From positions 1 to 64,000 of the forward strand of contig NZ_AVHW01000112.1 of NCBI RefSeq assembly GCF_000449425.2: DNA of 64,000 bases, written 5' to 3'. Position numbers and translations under genes: made by a program. Each line of letters begins with the position of its first letter. The stretch's first letter is position 1. The stretch is from Clostridioides difficile CD160 (GTDB lineage: Bacteria; Bacillota; Clostridia; Peptostreptococcales; Peptostreptococcaceae). Positions 8,135 through 17,490 of the stretch are shown piece after piece. The notes below the pieces were generated by a model. It did not search any database and was not told the origin of the DNA. It saw nothing but the letters and a program-made list of their open reading frames with translations.

Positions 8135-8983
8135 TTATCTCATTGGAATATATCCACGATACTGTGAATATGCATCCATAGTAGCTATATCACCTAAAAA
8201 TACTGATGCGATATTGAATTGTGGCTTTAGATATGGAAACTCCTCTTCTTGTGCCCATTCTGGCTTTTTAATAAATGATTTTGCCTCTTCAACCACAGCT
8301 TTATACCATTCTTCTTCTCCTTCAAACCATAGTTCTACTACACGGTCAAAAGCAGTTGCTCCATAGTTAATCATAATTTTACTACTTACAAAACGATTAA
8401 CATAACAGCAGTTTGTAAAGTATGGAACTACCTCATCATAGAACCATTTTTCCCCTTCTTCTTTAGAAATGCCCTCTGGATACTTAATCATAAATTGCCA
8501 ACGATAATTTGGTCCATCTTGCACAGTACGTCCTTTTCCTCTAAAATCTTCTTCCCAGTTTATTGGAACAAAAGCAAATATAAATGGTGGACATCCGTTG
8601 TCCCCACCTACTGCACGCCCTGCATCTCCACTTTCTGCATTCTCATGAACTTTTTTATTTTCCACATCTGGTATACATCCTTGCCAACGAAGAACATCCA
8701 TAGGCATGTACTCTGTCATAATTCTATTTGCCATTTCAGGCATATGCTCATCCACAATCCAATAATGCTCTGTTAATTGCATCTTACGTACCCCAAAGCG
8801 TTCTCCTTCATTCGGTGTAGGATATGCTTGATAAAAAGCATATTTAGTACAATATGGTCCAAAATTACTAATACTATCTGGAATATGGTAACGATATAAC
8901 CAGTCCATTAATTTAGGTCTATACTCTTCCTTAGCAAGCCCTACGTATATTAAACTTCTCATTATTTTAAATTCAAATCCCAT
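8135..8983 (-). CDS. Two-domain EthD-like (dimeric alpha-beta barrel) protein of unknown function
   Basis: The protein has about 282 residues. It appears to consist of two related halves (roughly 10-115 and 150-270), each with an opening beta strand, an amphipathic helix with aromatic residues, and a His/Trp/Tyr-rich stretch. This resembles the EthD / dimeric alpha-beta barrel fold. The call is by pattern and is tentative. I choose ATG 8983 because AGGAG is well spaced from it; an ATG two codons earlier is too close. It is the last gene of a cluster with two small membrane proteins, a flavin reductase and an LVIVD-repeat protein. EthD-like proteins often accompany oxidoreductases acting on small organic molecules. 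Confidence 0.55.
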   Translation of the reverse strand: MGFEFKIMRSLIYVGLAKEEYRPKLMDWLYRYHIPDSISNFGPYCTKYAFYQAYPTPNEGERFGVRKMQLTEHYWIVDEHMPEMANRIMTEYMPMDVLRWQGCIPDVENKKVHENAESGDAGRAVGGDNGCPPFIFAFVPINWEEDFRGKGRTVQDGPNYRWQFMIKYPEGISKEEGEKWFYDEVVPYFTNCCYVNRFVSSKIMINYGATAFDRVVELWFEGEEEWYKAVVEEAKSFIKKPEWAQEEEFPYLKPQFNIASVFLGDIATMDAYSQYRGYIPMR

Positions 8984-9019
8984 AAACATTCTCCTATAAT
9001 CAAATTATATTCACATGCT

Positions 9020-9532
9020 TCAATTTTTCTCTTTTTTATCTTTGTTCAAAATACCTCTAGTAAACAAATCTACACCTGCTCCCACATACCACACTCCTAC
9101 TGCCATAGCTATAGCAATTTGAATACAAGTGTCCTGTAAATTAATAATATTTTCACCTGTCATGATAGTTAGACCTATAGCCCAACCACAAAGCCATGAT
9201 GGTAAGAAAATTATTTTTTCAAATAAAGATGCAATTATAACTGCAAAGAATCCCAATATACTAAGTGTTAAAAATAATTCTAGGTTTTGATTGAAATTTA
9301 TATGTTCCATAATTAAAATGGCCAAAAGTGCCCATAAATCTCCACACCAAAACCCAAACATTATTTTTAATCCATCTTTTTGTTTATTACCATTAGTTAC
9401 ATATAACCCTGCACAAATTAATGCTACTGCTCCAGTTTTTATTCCTATATAAGGTGCTAATACTGCCCATAAAGGAGGTAATAAAGCAATTCCTATGGAT
9501 AGTGTTAATATTTCTTTTTTCTTTCTATCCAT
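9020..9532 (-). CDS. DUF1097-like membrane protein
   Basis: This 170-residue protein has about five hydrophobic helices and a charged C-terminus (LNKDKKEKN). The arrangement, with Gly- and Trp-containing helices, resembles the DUF1097 family. Its ATG overlaps the end of the preceding small membrane protein gene (frames overlap 8 bases), implying coupled translation and perhaps a two-subunit membrane complex. A transport role for the compound handled by the cluster is possible but not shown. Confidence 0.65.
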   Translation of the reverse strand: MDRKKKEILTLSIGIALLPPLWAVLAPYIGIKTGAVALICAGLYVTNGNKQKDGLKIMFGFWCGDLWALLAILIMEHINFNQNLELFLTLSILGFFAVIIASLFEKIIFLPSWLCGWAIGLTIMTGENIINLQDTCIQIAIAMAVGVWYVGAGVDLFTRGILNKDKKEKN

Positions 9533-9734
9533 TTTCTATATTGTAATTAGTAAATTTTCTAGTTTGTCTCATTCCTATTAGCTTAATTGCTATTGGACTT
9601 ATAATTATAGATGCTACAAAATAACTTAGGTATAGTGGTATTATTAGTACTACAACTGACACGATAAGTGCTATGGGTATATTTTTTACTGTATTGATAG
9701 CTACAGTTTGTCTAAAGCACGGCTTTTCATTCAT
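9525..9734 (-). CDS. Small two-helix membrane protein
   Basis: This 69-residue protein has two predicted membrane segments (about 17-35 and 37-53), with polar ends MNEKPCFRQ and RQTRKFTNYN. AGGAGG precedes the ATG at ideal spacing. It overlaps the DUF1097-like gene and is probably its partner, in the manner of paired small-subunit transporters. I do not recognise a named family. Confidence 0.65.
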   Translation of the reverse strand: MNEKPCFRQTVAINTVKNIPIALIVSVVVLIIPLYLSYFVASIIISPIAIKLIGMRQTRKFTNYNIENG

Positions 9735-9783
9735 ATAATAAGCCTCCTATAACACTCCTTAAAAAAGAGTCTTTATATTTCAA

Positions 9784-10740
9784 TTATTCTCCTAACGAAA
9801 CTTCAACTTGCTTTTCTTTAGTTAATGGTTCTATAAAATTATAAGCTACTTTTCTTTCTTTAAATTCTGGTGTTTTACGAATTTCTGCATAATGACCTTC
9901 CATTTGTTTAATATCATCTCCATGTATAAACTTACCTGGTAAAGTATCATGAGCATGACCTAATTGCTCTTTTGGAAAACTAAATACAGTTTTTCCATTT
10001 GCTGTATCCAATTCTCCAACTATACCACATAGAGCACATATTGATTTTTTAGTACCTGGTTCAAGGTAGAATAGCCTATTATGGCAATGTGGACAGACTC
10101 CTTCTTCTCCTTGGTATGAAGCTTTTTCAAAATCTTTTGCTGCTTCAACTATATTTATTCCTATTTGACGAACTTGAGCAAGTTTTTCATCATTCATGAC
10201 TAGTTCCTTTGCCCATGGAAACCAAGCATTATCTATCACTTTCCACATTGGTATTAGAGCTAACATAGCATGCTCACATTGAACTCTTGTACCCCAGTCT
10301 GAACCACCTATTCCCATAAATGATATTACTTTATCTTTAAGAATCCTTGGGTCTGGAATTTTTCCTCCTGTAGCTTCTGCAACTTTTGTTCCTATAATAT
10401 TATTTCCTTTATCTACTCTTGGCCCAAAACGATCCATTATCGTATGAAATAATCCTGATGCTCCTTCTTCGAATATTGGGTCTGAAGCTACTATCCCATC
10501 TGCATCTTTCATTTTGTCAAGTAGCCACTCAAAATCATCTTTTAGTACACACATACTACCTTTTCCAGATAATAAAGTCTTAACACATGCACAGCACCCA
10601 GTACAATGTTTAATATTAAGAGATGACATTTGAATAAATTCTACTTCAGCTCCTGCTTCTTGAGCTCCTTTAAGTGCTACTTTACACATTGTGTCATTAT
10701 TTCCATTTTTTGTTCCGAAAGAAATACCTAATATTTTCAT
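9784..10740 (-). CDS. NAD(P)H-dependent FMN reductase/flavodoxin-fold oxidoreductase with C-terminal zinc ribbon
   Basis: The protein has 318 residues. The N-terminal flavodoxin-like fold starts MKILGISFGTKNGNN (FMN phosphate loop). It is followed by a Cys-rich stretch HCTGCCACVK (45-54), typical of iron-sulfur-flavoprotein-type reductases, and ASDPIFEEGASG near 85-97. A C-terminal CPHC...CALC pair near 215-240 looks like a rubredoxin-like or zinc-ribbon knuckle. It probably reduces a small substrate, or a partner, with NAD(P)H in the cytosol. It is second in the cluster, 26 bases after the LVIVD gene, with ribosome-binding site AGGGAGAG. Confidence 0.75.
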   Translation of the reverse strand: MKILGISFGTKNGNNDTMCKVALKGAQEAGAEVEFIQMSSLNIKHCTGCCACVKTLLSGKGSMCVLKDDFEWLLDKMKDADGIVASDPIFEEGASGLFHTIMDRFGPRVDKGNNIIGTKVAEATGGKIPDPRILKDKVISFMGIGGSDWGTRVQCEHAMLALIPMWKVIDNAWFPWAKELVMNDEKLAQVRQIGINIVEAAKDFEKASYQGEEGVCPHCHNRLFYLEPGTKKSICALCGIVGELDTANGKTVFSFPKEQLGHAHDTLPGKFIHGDDIKQMEGHYAEIRKTPEFKERKVAYNFIEPLTKEKQVEVSLGE

Positions 10741-10766
10741 TTTTAACTCTCCCTCTTCAGTATTTA

Positions 10767-12155
10767 TTAATCTTCTTTCATTTTTAATATATAGAATCCA
10801 TCATCTAGAGCATCTATAATGATGTATCCTCTATCATCAACAATAATATCTTCTGTTACTGCCAAACGTGGTCCAGGGAATCCTGGAAAATAAGACTCTT
10901 CTGGCGTTTTATTTGGATTTGGTGGTATGAAATATGCTAACTCTTTGATGTAATATGGGTCTGATACATCATAAACTCTTAAACCTGCGTGGAAATAACA
11001 ACAATATACTCTATCTCCTCTTTGCTCTAGCCATGGTTTATTATCCATTGGTTCATGAAGATTATGTGGCCCAAATGGTCCTGGCTTTCCTAGACCTGCA
11101 ACATTAAAGTTAGGATAAGGAAAATCCTTTGGTACTTCAGGATATGGGAATTGAGCAATTAATGTTGGCTTTGTTGGATTACTAACATCAATCATATGTA
11201 TATTGTTCATGGCTTGAACATCTGTGATACTATCTGGTTTAAAAAATTGAAATCGTTCTCCTTCATTTTGAACAACTACTAAATCCCTTCCTGGTAATGG
11301 TAGTGCTGTATGAGTTCTTGCTCCTGCAAGTCTACTAGAAAATGCAGGCATAAATGGTAATTCACCTAAACATCTTGGTCTTGTTAAATCCTCAACATCT
11401 AACACAACTAATCCAGCTCCACCATAACCACAATATGCTTTTTCATCTCTTACAAATGGAGGTCCATGAAGCCATCCTTTATCCATAAATTCTGGGCAAT
11501 GAGGTGCTCCTGGATCAAATGTCTTATTTGGATATCCATCTGCGTATTGGTCTGGTCTCCACCACTTGCCTATTTCTACTGGATTAGTTGGATCTATTAT
11601 ATCTATGATTCTGTAAATCATACCTTCAAATCCAACACAGTCACTTGATAAATGTACATATCTTCCACCATTATACATAAATCTATGAACACCCATCACA
11701 TGCTTTAATCCACAATCCCAATATCCTAAAAACTTAGGATTTAAAGGGTCTTCTTTTAAACTATATATTCTAATTCCTGCTTCACACTTAATACTTGATA
11801 ATTTAGCTTGGTCAACAAGAGCTCCTGGTCCACTTCCACAGCTCATAGCTACTATCATTAAATCATCTGCTATTTGAATTTTTGGAGTTGTTGTTGTAGG
11901 ATACTCTTTTGGGTCTAACATTTGAAAATGCTTTATAAATTGTGGATTATAAGGATTTGTAATATCACTAATCATTACTCCATTTTTCTTACTTCCGCCA
12001 AAACAGCATCCATATAAATAGTATTTTTCATCTCTTTTGTACAGAGCCATTTGAAACATTCCACAAGTTCCATCTAAGTTATTAAAGGAACAAACTTCAA
12101 GATTTTTAATATAACCGTTATTTCCTTTACCTTTTGCATAAAATTTATCTTCCAT
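10767..12155 (-). CDS. LVIVD-repeat beta-propeller protein
   Basis: This 462-residue protein has no signal peptide. It has recurring blocks of the LVIVD type, each ending in a D-[VI]-[ST/E]-[DN]-P/L pattern: MISDITNPYNP, IIDIIDPTNP, VLDVEDLTRP, MIDVSNPTKP and VYDVSDPYYI. These define a cytosolic beta propeller. His- and Cys-containing loops (DCGLKHVMGVHRF, FGPHNLHEP, DRVYCCYFHAG) could bind metal. Selenium-binding/methanethiol-oxidase proteins use a similar propeller, but identity with them is not claimed. It is the first gene of the minus-strand cluster, transcribed away from a LysR gene. Confidence 0.7.
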   Translation of the reverse strand: MEDKFYAKGKGNNGYIKNLEVCSFNNLDGTCGMFQMALYKRDEKYYLYGCCFGGSKKNGVMISDITNPYNPQFIKHFQMLDPKEYPTTTTPKIQIADDLMIVAMSCGSGPGALVDQAKLSSIKCEAGIRIYSLKEDPLNPKFLGYWDCGLKHVMGVHRFMYNGGRYVHLSSDCVGFEGMIYRIIDIIDPTNPVEIGKWWRPDQYADGYPNKTFDPGAPHCPEFMDKGWLHGPPFVRDEKAYCGYGGAGLVVLDVEDLTRPRCLGELPFMPAFSSRLAGARTHTALPLPGRDLVVVQNEGERFQFFKPDSITDVQAMNNIHMIDVSNPTKPTLIAQFPYPEVPKDFPYPNFNVAGLGKPGPFGPHNLHEPMDNKPWLEQRGDRVYCCYFHAGLRVYDVSDPYYIKELAYFIPPNPNKTPEESYFPGFPGPRLAVTEDIIVDDRGYIIIDALDDGFYILKMKED

Positions 12156-12427
12156 TTTTTCTCCCTTCTCATTTAAGGTATTATCAATTGATATACTTTC
12201 ATTTTATGAGATAAACTTACTTAAATCCAATATCGTTTTCATGGGAATATATAAGTTATTCTTATTAATAAATTTATAAAATCTAGTGTGAAAATATGTT
12301 TAAAATATATATTTTTATACAAATATTTTTCAATATCCTTTAAAAGTAAATTTTCTTATACTATAATAAGTTTTAATTATATATAAATGATGTTTACGAA
12401 CAATCAAGTTTAAATAGGGGTGATTAT

Positions 12428-13309
12428 TTGAATACTAAACAATTAGAATATTTTATATCTGTAGCAGAAAGCCTAAGTTTTACCAAAACAGCAGAAAAAT
12501 TTTATATTTCCCAAACTGCTGTTACACAGCAAATAAAAGCTTTAGAAGAACAAATAAATGTAACTCTATTTACAAGAAGTAAACGACATGTTGAACTAAC
12601 ACCTGCTGGAAAAGTTTTTTTATCTGAGGTACGTACTATAATAAAAAATATAGATGATGCTATTACAAAAACACAGCAATTTGCACATGGTTTTTTTGGA
12701 ACTTTAAGTATAGGAATTTTAATAGGATATGAAAAAAACAAATTTCAACAATATTTAAAAGAATTTTCTAATATATACCCTAATATATCTATGGAAATTT
12801 GTACTAATGAGATAACTGAACTTTTAAACTTAGTAAAAAATAATTTTATGGACCTTGCATTTGTAATTAATCCAGAAAATCAACCATTAAAAGATTTTGA
12901 ATATAAAACTGTAGAAAGGTATTCCTTGGTAGCTCTTTTACCCCCTGGTCATCCACTTTGCAATGAGGATTATATTGATTTAATTGAACTACAACATGAG
13001 AAATTTATTTTTGTAAAAGAAACAGGAGATGAATATGGTCAAAAATCCATGATACAGAATAGATATCGTGAAGCAGGATTTGTGCCTAATGTAGTTCAAC
13101 GTTCAAATAATCTTAACACTATTGAATCACTAGTAGCATCTAATATGGGGATATCCATTTTACCTTCATTTTGTGTTCTAGATACTATGATAGAACATGG
13201 TATTGCAATAGTACCTATAAAAGAAGTAGAAGATAGAATTGAAGTTGTAGTTGTATGGAATAAAAACAATACAAACCCAGCATTAGAAAAATTTATTTCT
13301 ATAGTATAA
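12428..13309 (+). CDS. LysR-family transcriptional regulator
   Basis: This 293-residue protein has an N-terminal winged HTH (1-60, MNTKQLEYFISVAESLSFTK, then TQQIKALEEQ) and a periplasmic-binding-type effector domain (about 90-293). The start is TTG, with GGGGTGAT upstream. The gene is divergent from the LVIVD/flavin reductase/EthD cluster across 272 bases, the classic arrangement for a LysR activator of the neighbouring operon. The inducer is unknown. The shared region is too AT-rich for me to pick a reliable T-N11-A site. Confidence 0.9.
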   Translation: MNTKQLEYFISVAESLSFTKTAEKFYISQTAVTQQIKALEEQINVTLFTRSKRHVELTPAGKVFLSEVRTIIKNIDDAITKTQQFAHGFFGTLSIGILIGYEKNKFQQYLKEFSNIYPNISMEICTNEITELLNLVKNNFMDLAFVINPENQPLKDFEYKTVERYSLVALLPPGHPLCNEDYIDLIELQHEKFIFVKETGDEYGQKSMIQNRYREAGFVPNVVQRSNNLNTIESLVASNMGISILPSFCVLDTMIEHGIAIVPIKEVEDRIEVVVVWNKNNTNPALEKFISIV

Positions 13310-13320
13310 AATTAATTATA

Positions 13321-13360
13321 AAAATAGCATTAACCACTTTTATATGGTTAATGCTATTTT
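13321..13360. terminator. Bidirectional terminator between convergent genes
   Basis: A perfect 16-bp inverted repeat (13321-13336 with 13345-13360) has A/T ends on both sides. It lies between the LysR gene (plus) and the PfkB kinase gene (minus). Confidence 0.85.
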
Positions 13361-13430
13361 CTACTTAATTATATTAATTAGGTTTACCAAAACATCAATA
13401 ATGGAACACTATAAATATGATATAAAAATA

Positions 13431-14423
13431 TTATCTCAATATATCTAATTTCTCATTGTTCATCAATCTAAATACATGATTTGTATTTATTAAGGAACTA
13501 TCGCCATAAGTTGTATGAGCTAACACTGAACTAGCAACTCCAAATTCAACAATATCTTCATTTCTCATCTTTTCCAAATATGAATATATAATTCCTGCTA
13601 CATATCCATCCCCAGCACCTACTCTATCGTATATTTCTAGTTTATATTCCTTACTTTCAAAATAGCCATCATTATTTGATATGTATCCCTTTATAAATCT
13701 ATTGTTTATATTATCAAATCTTCTCATAGTTCCAGCTACAATTTCTATATTATACTCTTTTCTAATTAATTCTGAACTCCATTTTATATCTAAAGTATCT
13801 ATATTAAGTATTTTATTTATATCTCTATAACTAGCAAATAATCCGTGACAATATGGCAGTATTTTTTTATAATCGTTTACTAAATCATCATAAGTCTTAT
13901 CTGGATTTAGTGATTGTCTAAAATTAAAATCAAAGAATACTTTTATTCCCTTTTCATAAGATTCTTTAGCTAGTTGTAAAGCAATATGTTTAACTGAATC
14001 TGTAAGTTGCATAGCAATACCACAAATATGAACCACATCAATTCCTTCTAAACATTTATCAATATCATAGTCTTGTATCCTACTCTCGCAAAATGAACTA
14101 TTTAACCTATTTAAGTAAGTCACTTCTGAAGGTCTTTCCCCATATCCACTTTCAAGAAAGTATACCCCCATATGATTTCCTCCATATGTAATAAAGTCAT
14201 CTTTTACTCCAAACTTTCTTATGTTTGCACTTGATGCTTTACCTACATTGTTATTAGGTAACTTTGTTAACATATAGGTATTATATCCAAAGTTTTTAAG
14301 TCCAGATAATATATTTAACCCTGTACCTGTAATTACATAATTTAGTTGGTCAGTTTGTGTTAAAAATTTATAATCAGGTACTGAAAGTCTCATCATTATT
14401 TCACCAAAAGCTAATATATTCAT
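13431..14423 (-). CDS. PfkB-family sugar kinase (2-keto-3-deoxygluconate kinase-like)
   Basis: This 330-residue ribokinase-fold enzyme begins MNILAFGEIMMRLS. The C-terminal PfkB signature DRVGAGDGYVAG (near 265-276) carries the catalytic Asp and the anion hole. The N-terminus and an RPSEVTYLNR-type segment resemble KDG kinases. It starts 4 bases after the aldolase stop and closes a long operon. With the KDGP aldolase encoded before it, it would phosphorylate 2-keto-3-deoxygluconate for cleavage. The assignment to KDG rather than another keto sugar acid is by context. Confidence 0.8.
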   Translation of the reverse strand: MNILAFGEIMMRLSVPDYKFLTQTDQLNYVITGTGLNILSGLKNFGYNTYMLTKLPNNNVGKASSANIRKFGVKDDFITYGGNHMGVYFLESGYGERPSEVTYLNRLNSSFCESRIQDYDIDKCLEGIDVVHICGIAMQLTDSVKHIALQLAKESYEKGIKVFFDFNFRQSLNPDKTYDDLVNDYKKILPYCHGLFASYRDINKILNIDTLDIKWSSELIRKEYNIEIVAGTMRRFDNINNRFIKGYISNNDGYFESKEYKLEIYDRVGAGDGYVAGIIYSYLEKMRNEDIVEFGVASSVLAHTTYGDSSLINTNHVFRLMNNEKLDILR

Positions 14424-14427
14424 AAAT

Positions 14428-15168
14428 CTATCCCAATAATTCTTTCATTATTTTATAAAGTGTTTTTATATCTTCTACTTTTGTATCACCTGTTACTTTA
14501 TCGATTATTGATGTATAAACATGAGGTATGACCTTTTCTACACCATTATCAAGTGCAATTTGAACTATCTCTTTAAAGTTATCTAAGTCTATGCCTCCTG
14601 TTGGCTCTAGATAAAAATTATGTTCTGCACAAGCTTTTACAACTTCTATATATTCATCTTTTGTTTTAAGCCCTCTCATTGGGAAAAACTTAACTGAACT
14701 TCCTCCCATATCCTTCATCATAGCTATGGCTGTTTCTATAGGAACTATGCCATCTTCCTCCTTTGAACTTAATGGACCTGTAGATATTTTTACAAATCCT
14801 GGTTTACCAGTTGGAGAAACTAATCCATTTATTATACTATCATTTTGACCAAGTAATGCTCTAGATGTAGCTACACCTGTAAATACTTGATTTATATGTT
14901 GTGGTTGAAGTTCTTTAGAAATTTGAGATACCATATTTGACTGATTCGGATCTCCAGCTCCAAGACCTACAGATACTGCATTATCTATTTCCTTTGAGTA
15001 TTTTTTCATATCTTCAATAGCTGCTTCTACAGTACTATAATTCTTCGATAATACTCCTACTAATACATGCCCATCACAAGCATCATATATTTCTTTGGCG
15101 TTTTTTATACTTCCTGCAAGAACATTTAAACAAACTCTATCTTTATAATATTTTGGCGTACAATTCAT
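14428..15168 (-). CDS. 2-dehydro-3-deoxy-phosphogluconate aldolase, DgaF family
   Basis: This 246-residue protein is of the DgaF-type KDGP aldolase family, distinct from the Eda-type enzyme at 819-1451. It has LNVLAGSIKNAKEIYDA near the N-terminus, SVGLGAGDPNQ, VSPTGKPGFVKISTGPLSS, and a SVKFFPMRG segment with a candidate Schiff-base lysine. It would split KDPG into pyruvate and glyceraldehyde 3-phosphate. The ribosome-binding site GGGGGTAAG precedes the ATG. It lies between the DgaE-like PLP enzyme and the kinase, a pairing that is known as a conserved cassette. Confidence 0.8.
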   Translation of the reverse strand: MNCTPKYYKDRVCLNVLAGSIKNAKEIYDACDGHVLVGVLSKNYSTVEAAIEDMKKYSKEIDNAVSVGLGAGDPNQSNMVSQISKELQPQHINQVFTGVATSRALLGQNDSIINGLVSPTGKPGFVKISTGPLSSKEEDGIVPIETAIAMMKDMGGSSVKFFPMRGLKTKDEYIEVVKACAEHNFYLEPTGGIDLDNFKEIVQIALDNGVEKVIPHVYTSIIDKVTGDTKVEDIKTLYKIMKELLG

Positions 15169-15227
15169 ATCACTTACCCCCGTTAGTAAAATTTAATAAA
15201 TCTTTATAATTTTATTTATCTTATTTT

Positions 15228-16337
15228 CTATTTTTCTATTATCTCTTTTATTCTATTATAAATAATATCTAAATCATCTTCACTCACGCTTCTTATATCA
15301 ACCTCTATATTGCCTTCATTAGACTTATAATCTCGAGTGTATATAGCTATCTTTCCACCTCTAAGTTCGTTTATAATTTGTTGTGTTGATTTATTTATTA
15401 TATCTTCATTAAAATTAATCTCTCCACGTAATATTTCTCTCCCTGCTGAGTCTCTAGTTATATTCGCACTAACCCCTTTTAAAGTATTTATCTTATCTAT
15501 AAATGGATTTAACTTATCCTCCATTTCTTTTAAAGTTACTTTAGCACTATTCACATATCTCTCAATTGCGCATGTTAAACCTATTATATTTTCTTTTCCT
15601 ATTTTCATAGCTCTTCCAATACCCTTTGATTGAAGCTTTACATTATCTATGTATTTTTTCCTACCTATTACTAACCCTGAACTAGGACCCTCTATAGCCT
15701 TTGCACCACTGTATATAACTAAATCTGCTCCTAATTCATAGTATACTTTTAAATCTTCCTCTGCTGCTGCATCTACTATTAAAGGTAGGTTGTATTCTTT
15801 GGAAACTTGCACTGCATCTAATACACTTAGCATACTCTTTTGAACACAATGATGAGATTTAATATACATAATTGCTGCTGTATTGTCATTTATCTCTCTT
15901 ATTATATGTTCCTTACTGCACATATTACTATAACCAGCCTCAAAAACTTCTCCACCACCAAGTCTTATCATTGTTTCTACTGGAACTCCATAGTCAACAT
16001 TGTGTCCTTTAGGAATTATTATTTCCCTTTTAATTTGTTTCTTAGGGTTATTTATATTGTAAATTAAATTTATATCATCCTTTGCTATTATTGCACCTAC
16101 ACTCTGTGCAATTCCAGCAGATGCACTAGAAACTATTACTGCACTTTCACAGCCTAATAAACTCGATATATATTCACCAGTTTTATTTACAAGCTCTTCT
16201 ACTATGAAGAAATTTTCACACCCTTGACCTATTGCTTCAATAACTTCCTTATCTAATGTTGACACCCCTAGTATAGTCATCTTACCTGAAGCATTTATAA
16301 CACGTCTTACAGAGTACTTTTCAAATATACTACTCAT
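15228..16337 (-). CDS. DgaE/SelA-related PLP enzyme (amino-sugar-acid ammonia-lyase-like)
   Basis: This fold-type I PLP enzyme of 369 residues is related to SelA and to D-glucosaminate-6-phosphate ammonia-lyase (DgaE). Asp189 (IVDAAAEED) and the PLP lysine Lys213 in YSGAKAIEGPSSG are visible. I start at ATG 16337, 8 bases after GGGAGAGG; the frame is open six codons further up, but those overlap the ribosome-binding site. It would eliminate ammonia from an amino sugar acid to give a 2-keto-3-deoxy acid, which the downstream kinase and aldolase can use. It is not SelA itself: SelA enzymes are much longer. Confidence 0.8.
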   Translation of the reverse strand: MSSIFEKYSVRRVINASGKMTILGVSTLDKEVIEAIGQGCENFFIVEELVNKTGEYISSLLGCESAVIVSSASAGIAQSVGAIIAKDDINLIYNINNPKKQIKREIIIPKGHNVDYGVPVETMIRLGGGEVFEAGYSNMCSKEHIIREINDNTAAIMYIKSHHCVQKSMLSVLDAVQVSKEYNLPLIVDAAAEEDLKVYYELGADLVIYSGAKAIEGPSSGLVIGRKKYIDNVKLQSKGIGRAMKIGKENIIGLTCAIERYVNSAKVTLKEMEDKLNPFIDKINTLKGVSANITRDSAGREILRGEINFNEDIINKSTQQIINELRGGKIAIYTRDYKSNEGNIEVDIRSVSEDDLDIIYNRIKEIIEK

Positions 16338-16376
16338 ACAATCAGCCTCTCCCATCTATACATTCTATTTTATGGA

Positions 16377-17489
16377 CTAACATATATTCAAATACTCTCC
16401 ATTTATTACTACAGCCCTTGGTTTTATGGACGTATTTGTGATTACTGAATTATTCAAAGAATCTTGAAGCTCTTTTTCTTCATTTACTACATCAAATATA
16501 GTTAAATCAGCATCATATCCTTTTTTTATTAAACCTTTATTTTTCAAATTTATTGCATTTGCTGCATTTTTAGTAACCTTATTTATTATATCTTCAAGTG
16601 AGTAACCCATATATATAAACTTTTCCATTGTTGTAGATAAACTATATACTGGACCATTTATTCTATTTTTAATATATATATCTGTACTTATGGTATCTGG
16701 AAAAAGTCCTGCATCCTTAGCTTTCATTGCAACATCCATACTAAAACTTTCTGTTCCATGACCTACATCAAGGATTATACCTCTTTTCCTAGCTTCTATA
16801 ATTTCCTCTTTAAGTTTATTACCTTTCAATATTCCATTTGGTTTTCCGTTATATATATGAGTTAATATATCACCTTTTTCCATATATCCTAATATATCCT
16901 CTATAGTTGGAGGAGAACTGCCAAAGTGAACCATCATAGGTAGATTAAGTTCTTTTTTAATTCTTTTAGCTAACTTCAAAGGTTCAATACCATTTGAAAT
17001 TACAACACTTTTACTCATTCTAGCTTTAATTCCAATAATAAAGTCTTTGTATTTTTTAACTGCATATTTAAGCGCCTCCTCATCTATGCTCATCATATTT
17101 GAAAGTTCATCTTGAGACGTTATTCCCTGCTTTGCAATATTTATCAAAGCATACACATTTGTTTTGTACTTTTTAGTATCCTCATAAAATTTTTCTATAT
17201 CTAAAGCACCTGTTGTCCCTGTATCTACCACAGTGGTAACTCCACTTTTTATTCCAACCTCATCAGGATAATCCTTATAAATCTCTAACCTTTCATAGCA
17301 GTGTGTATGTATATCTATCCATCCTGCACTAATAAATGTCTCTCCATACAGCTCTATGATTTGGCTTGCTTGATACTTAGAATCATCTATATTATTTGTT
17401 ACCTCTATTATTTTACCTTCTAATATAGCTATATCGATTATATGTTTATCTACTGTTTTTCCACCTTTGATTAATATGTCTATCTTCAC
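16377..17489 (-). CDS. Amidohydrolase/deacetylase-family metallohydrolase (EF_0837-like)
   Basis: This 370-residue protein is an amidohydrolase-superfamily TIM barrel. The metal ligands are visible in order: WIDIHTHCYE (HxH, near 58-60), GIKARMS (candidate bridging Lys), MVHFGSSPP (His), LTHIYNG (His), and DTISTDIY (Asp). The family is found beside DgaE/DgaF-like genes in other Firmicutes and is often labelled a dihydroorotase-like or N-acyl-amino-acid deacetylase. Here it probably removes an acyl group from an amino sugar acid before ammonia loss. It starts 1 base after the stop of the MupG-like gene, so translation is tightly coupled. Confidence 0.8.
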   Translation of the reverse strand: MKIDILIKGGKTVDKHIIDIAILEGKIIEVTNNIDDSKYQASQIIELYGETFISAGWIDIHTHCYERLEIYKDYPDEVGIKSGVTTVVDTGTTGALDIEKFYEDTKKYKTNVYALINIAKQGITSQDELSNMMSIDEEALKYAVKKYKDFIIGIKARMSKSVVISNGIEPLKLAKRIKKELNLPMMVHFGSSPPTIEDILGYMEKGDILTHIYNGKPNGILKGNKLKEEIIEARKRGIILDVGHGTESFSMDVAMKAKDAGLFPDTISTDIYIKNRINGPVYSLSTTMEKFIYMGYSLEDIINKVTKNAANAINLKNKGLIKKGYDADLTIFDVVNEEKELQDSLNNSVITNTSIKPRAVVINGEYLNIC

Positions 17490-17490
17490 T

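Noticed and set aside
15228..16337. Selenocysteine synthase SelA
   Set aside because: The PLP motif is related, but the protein is about 369 residues, lacks the SelA N-terminal domain and sits with DgaF, kinase and amidohydrolase genes, which fits the DgaE-like group.
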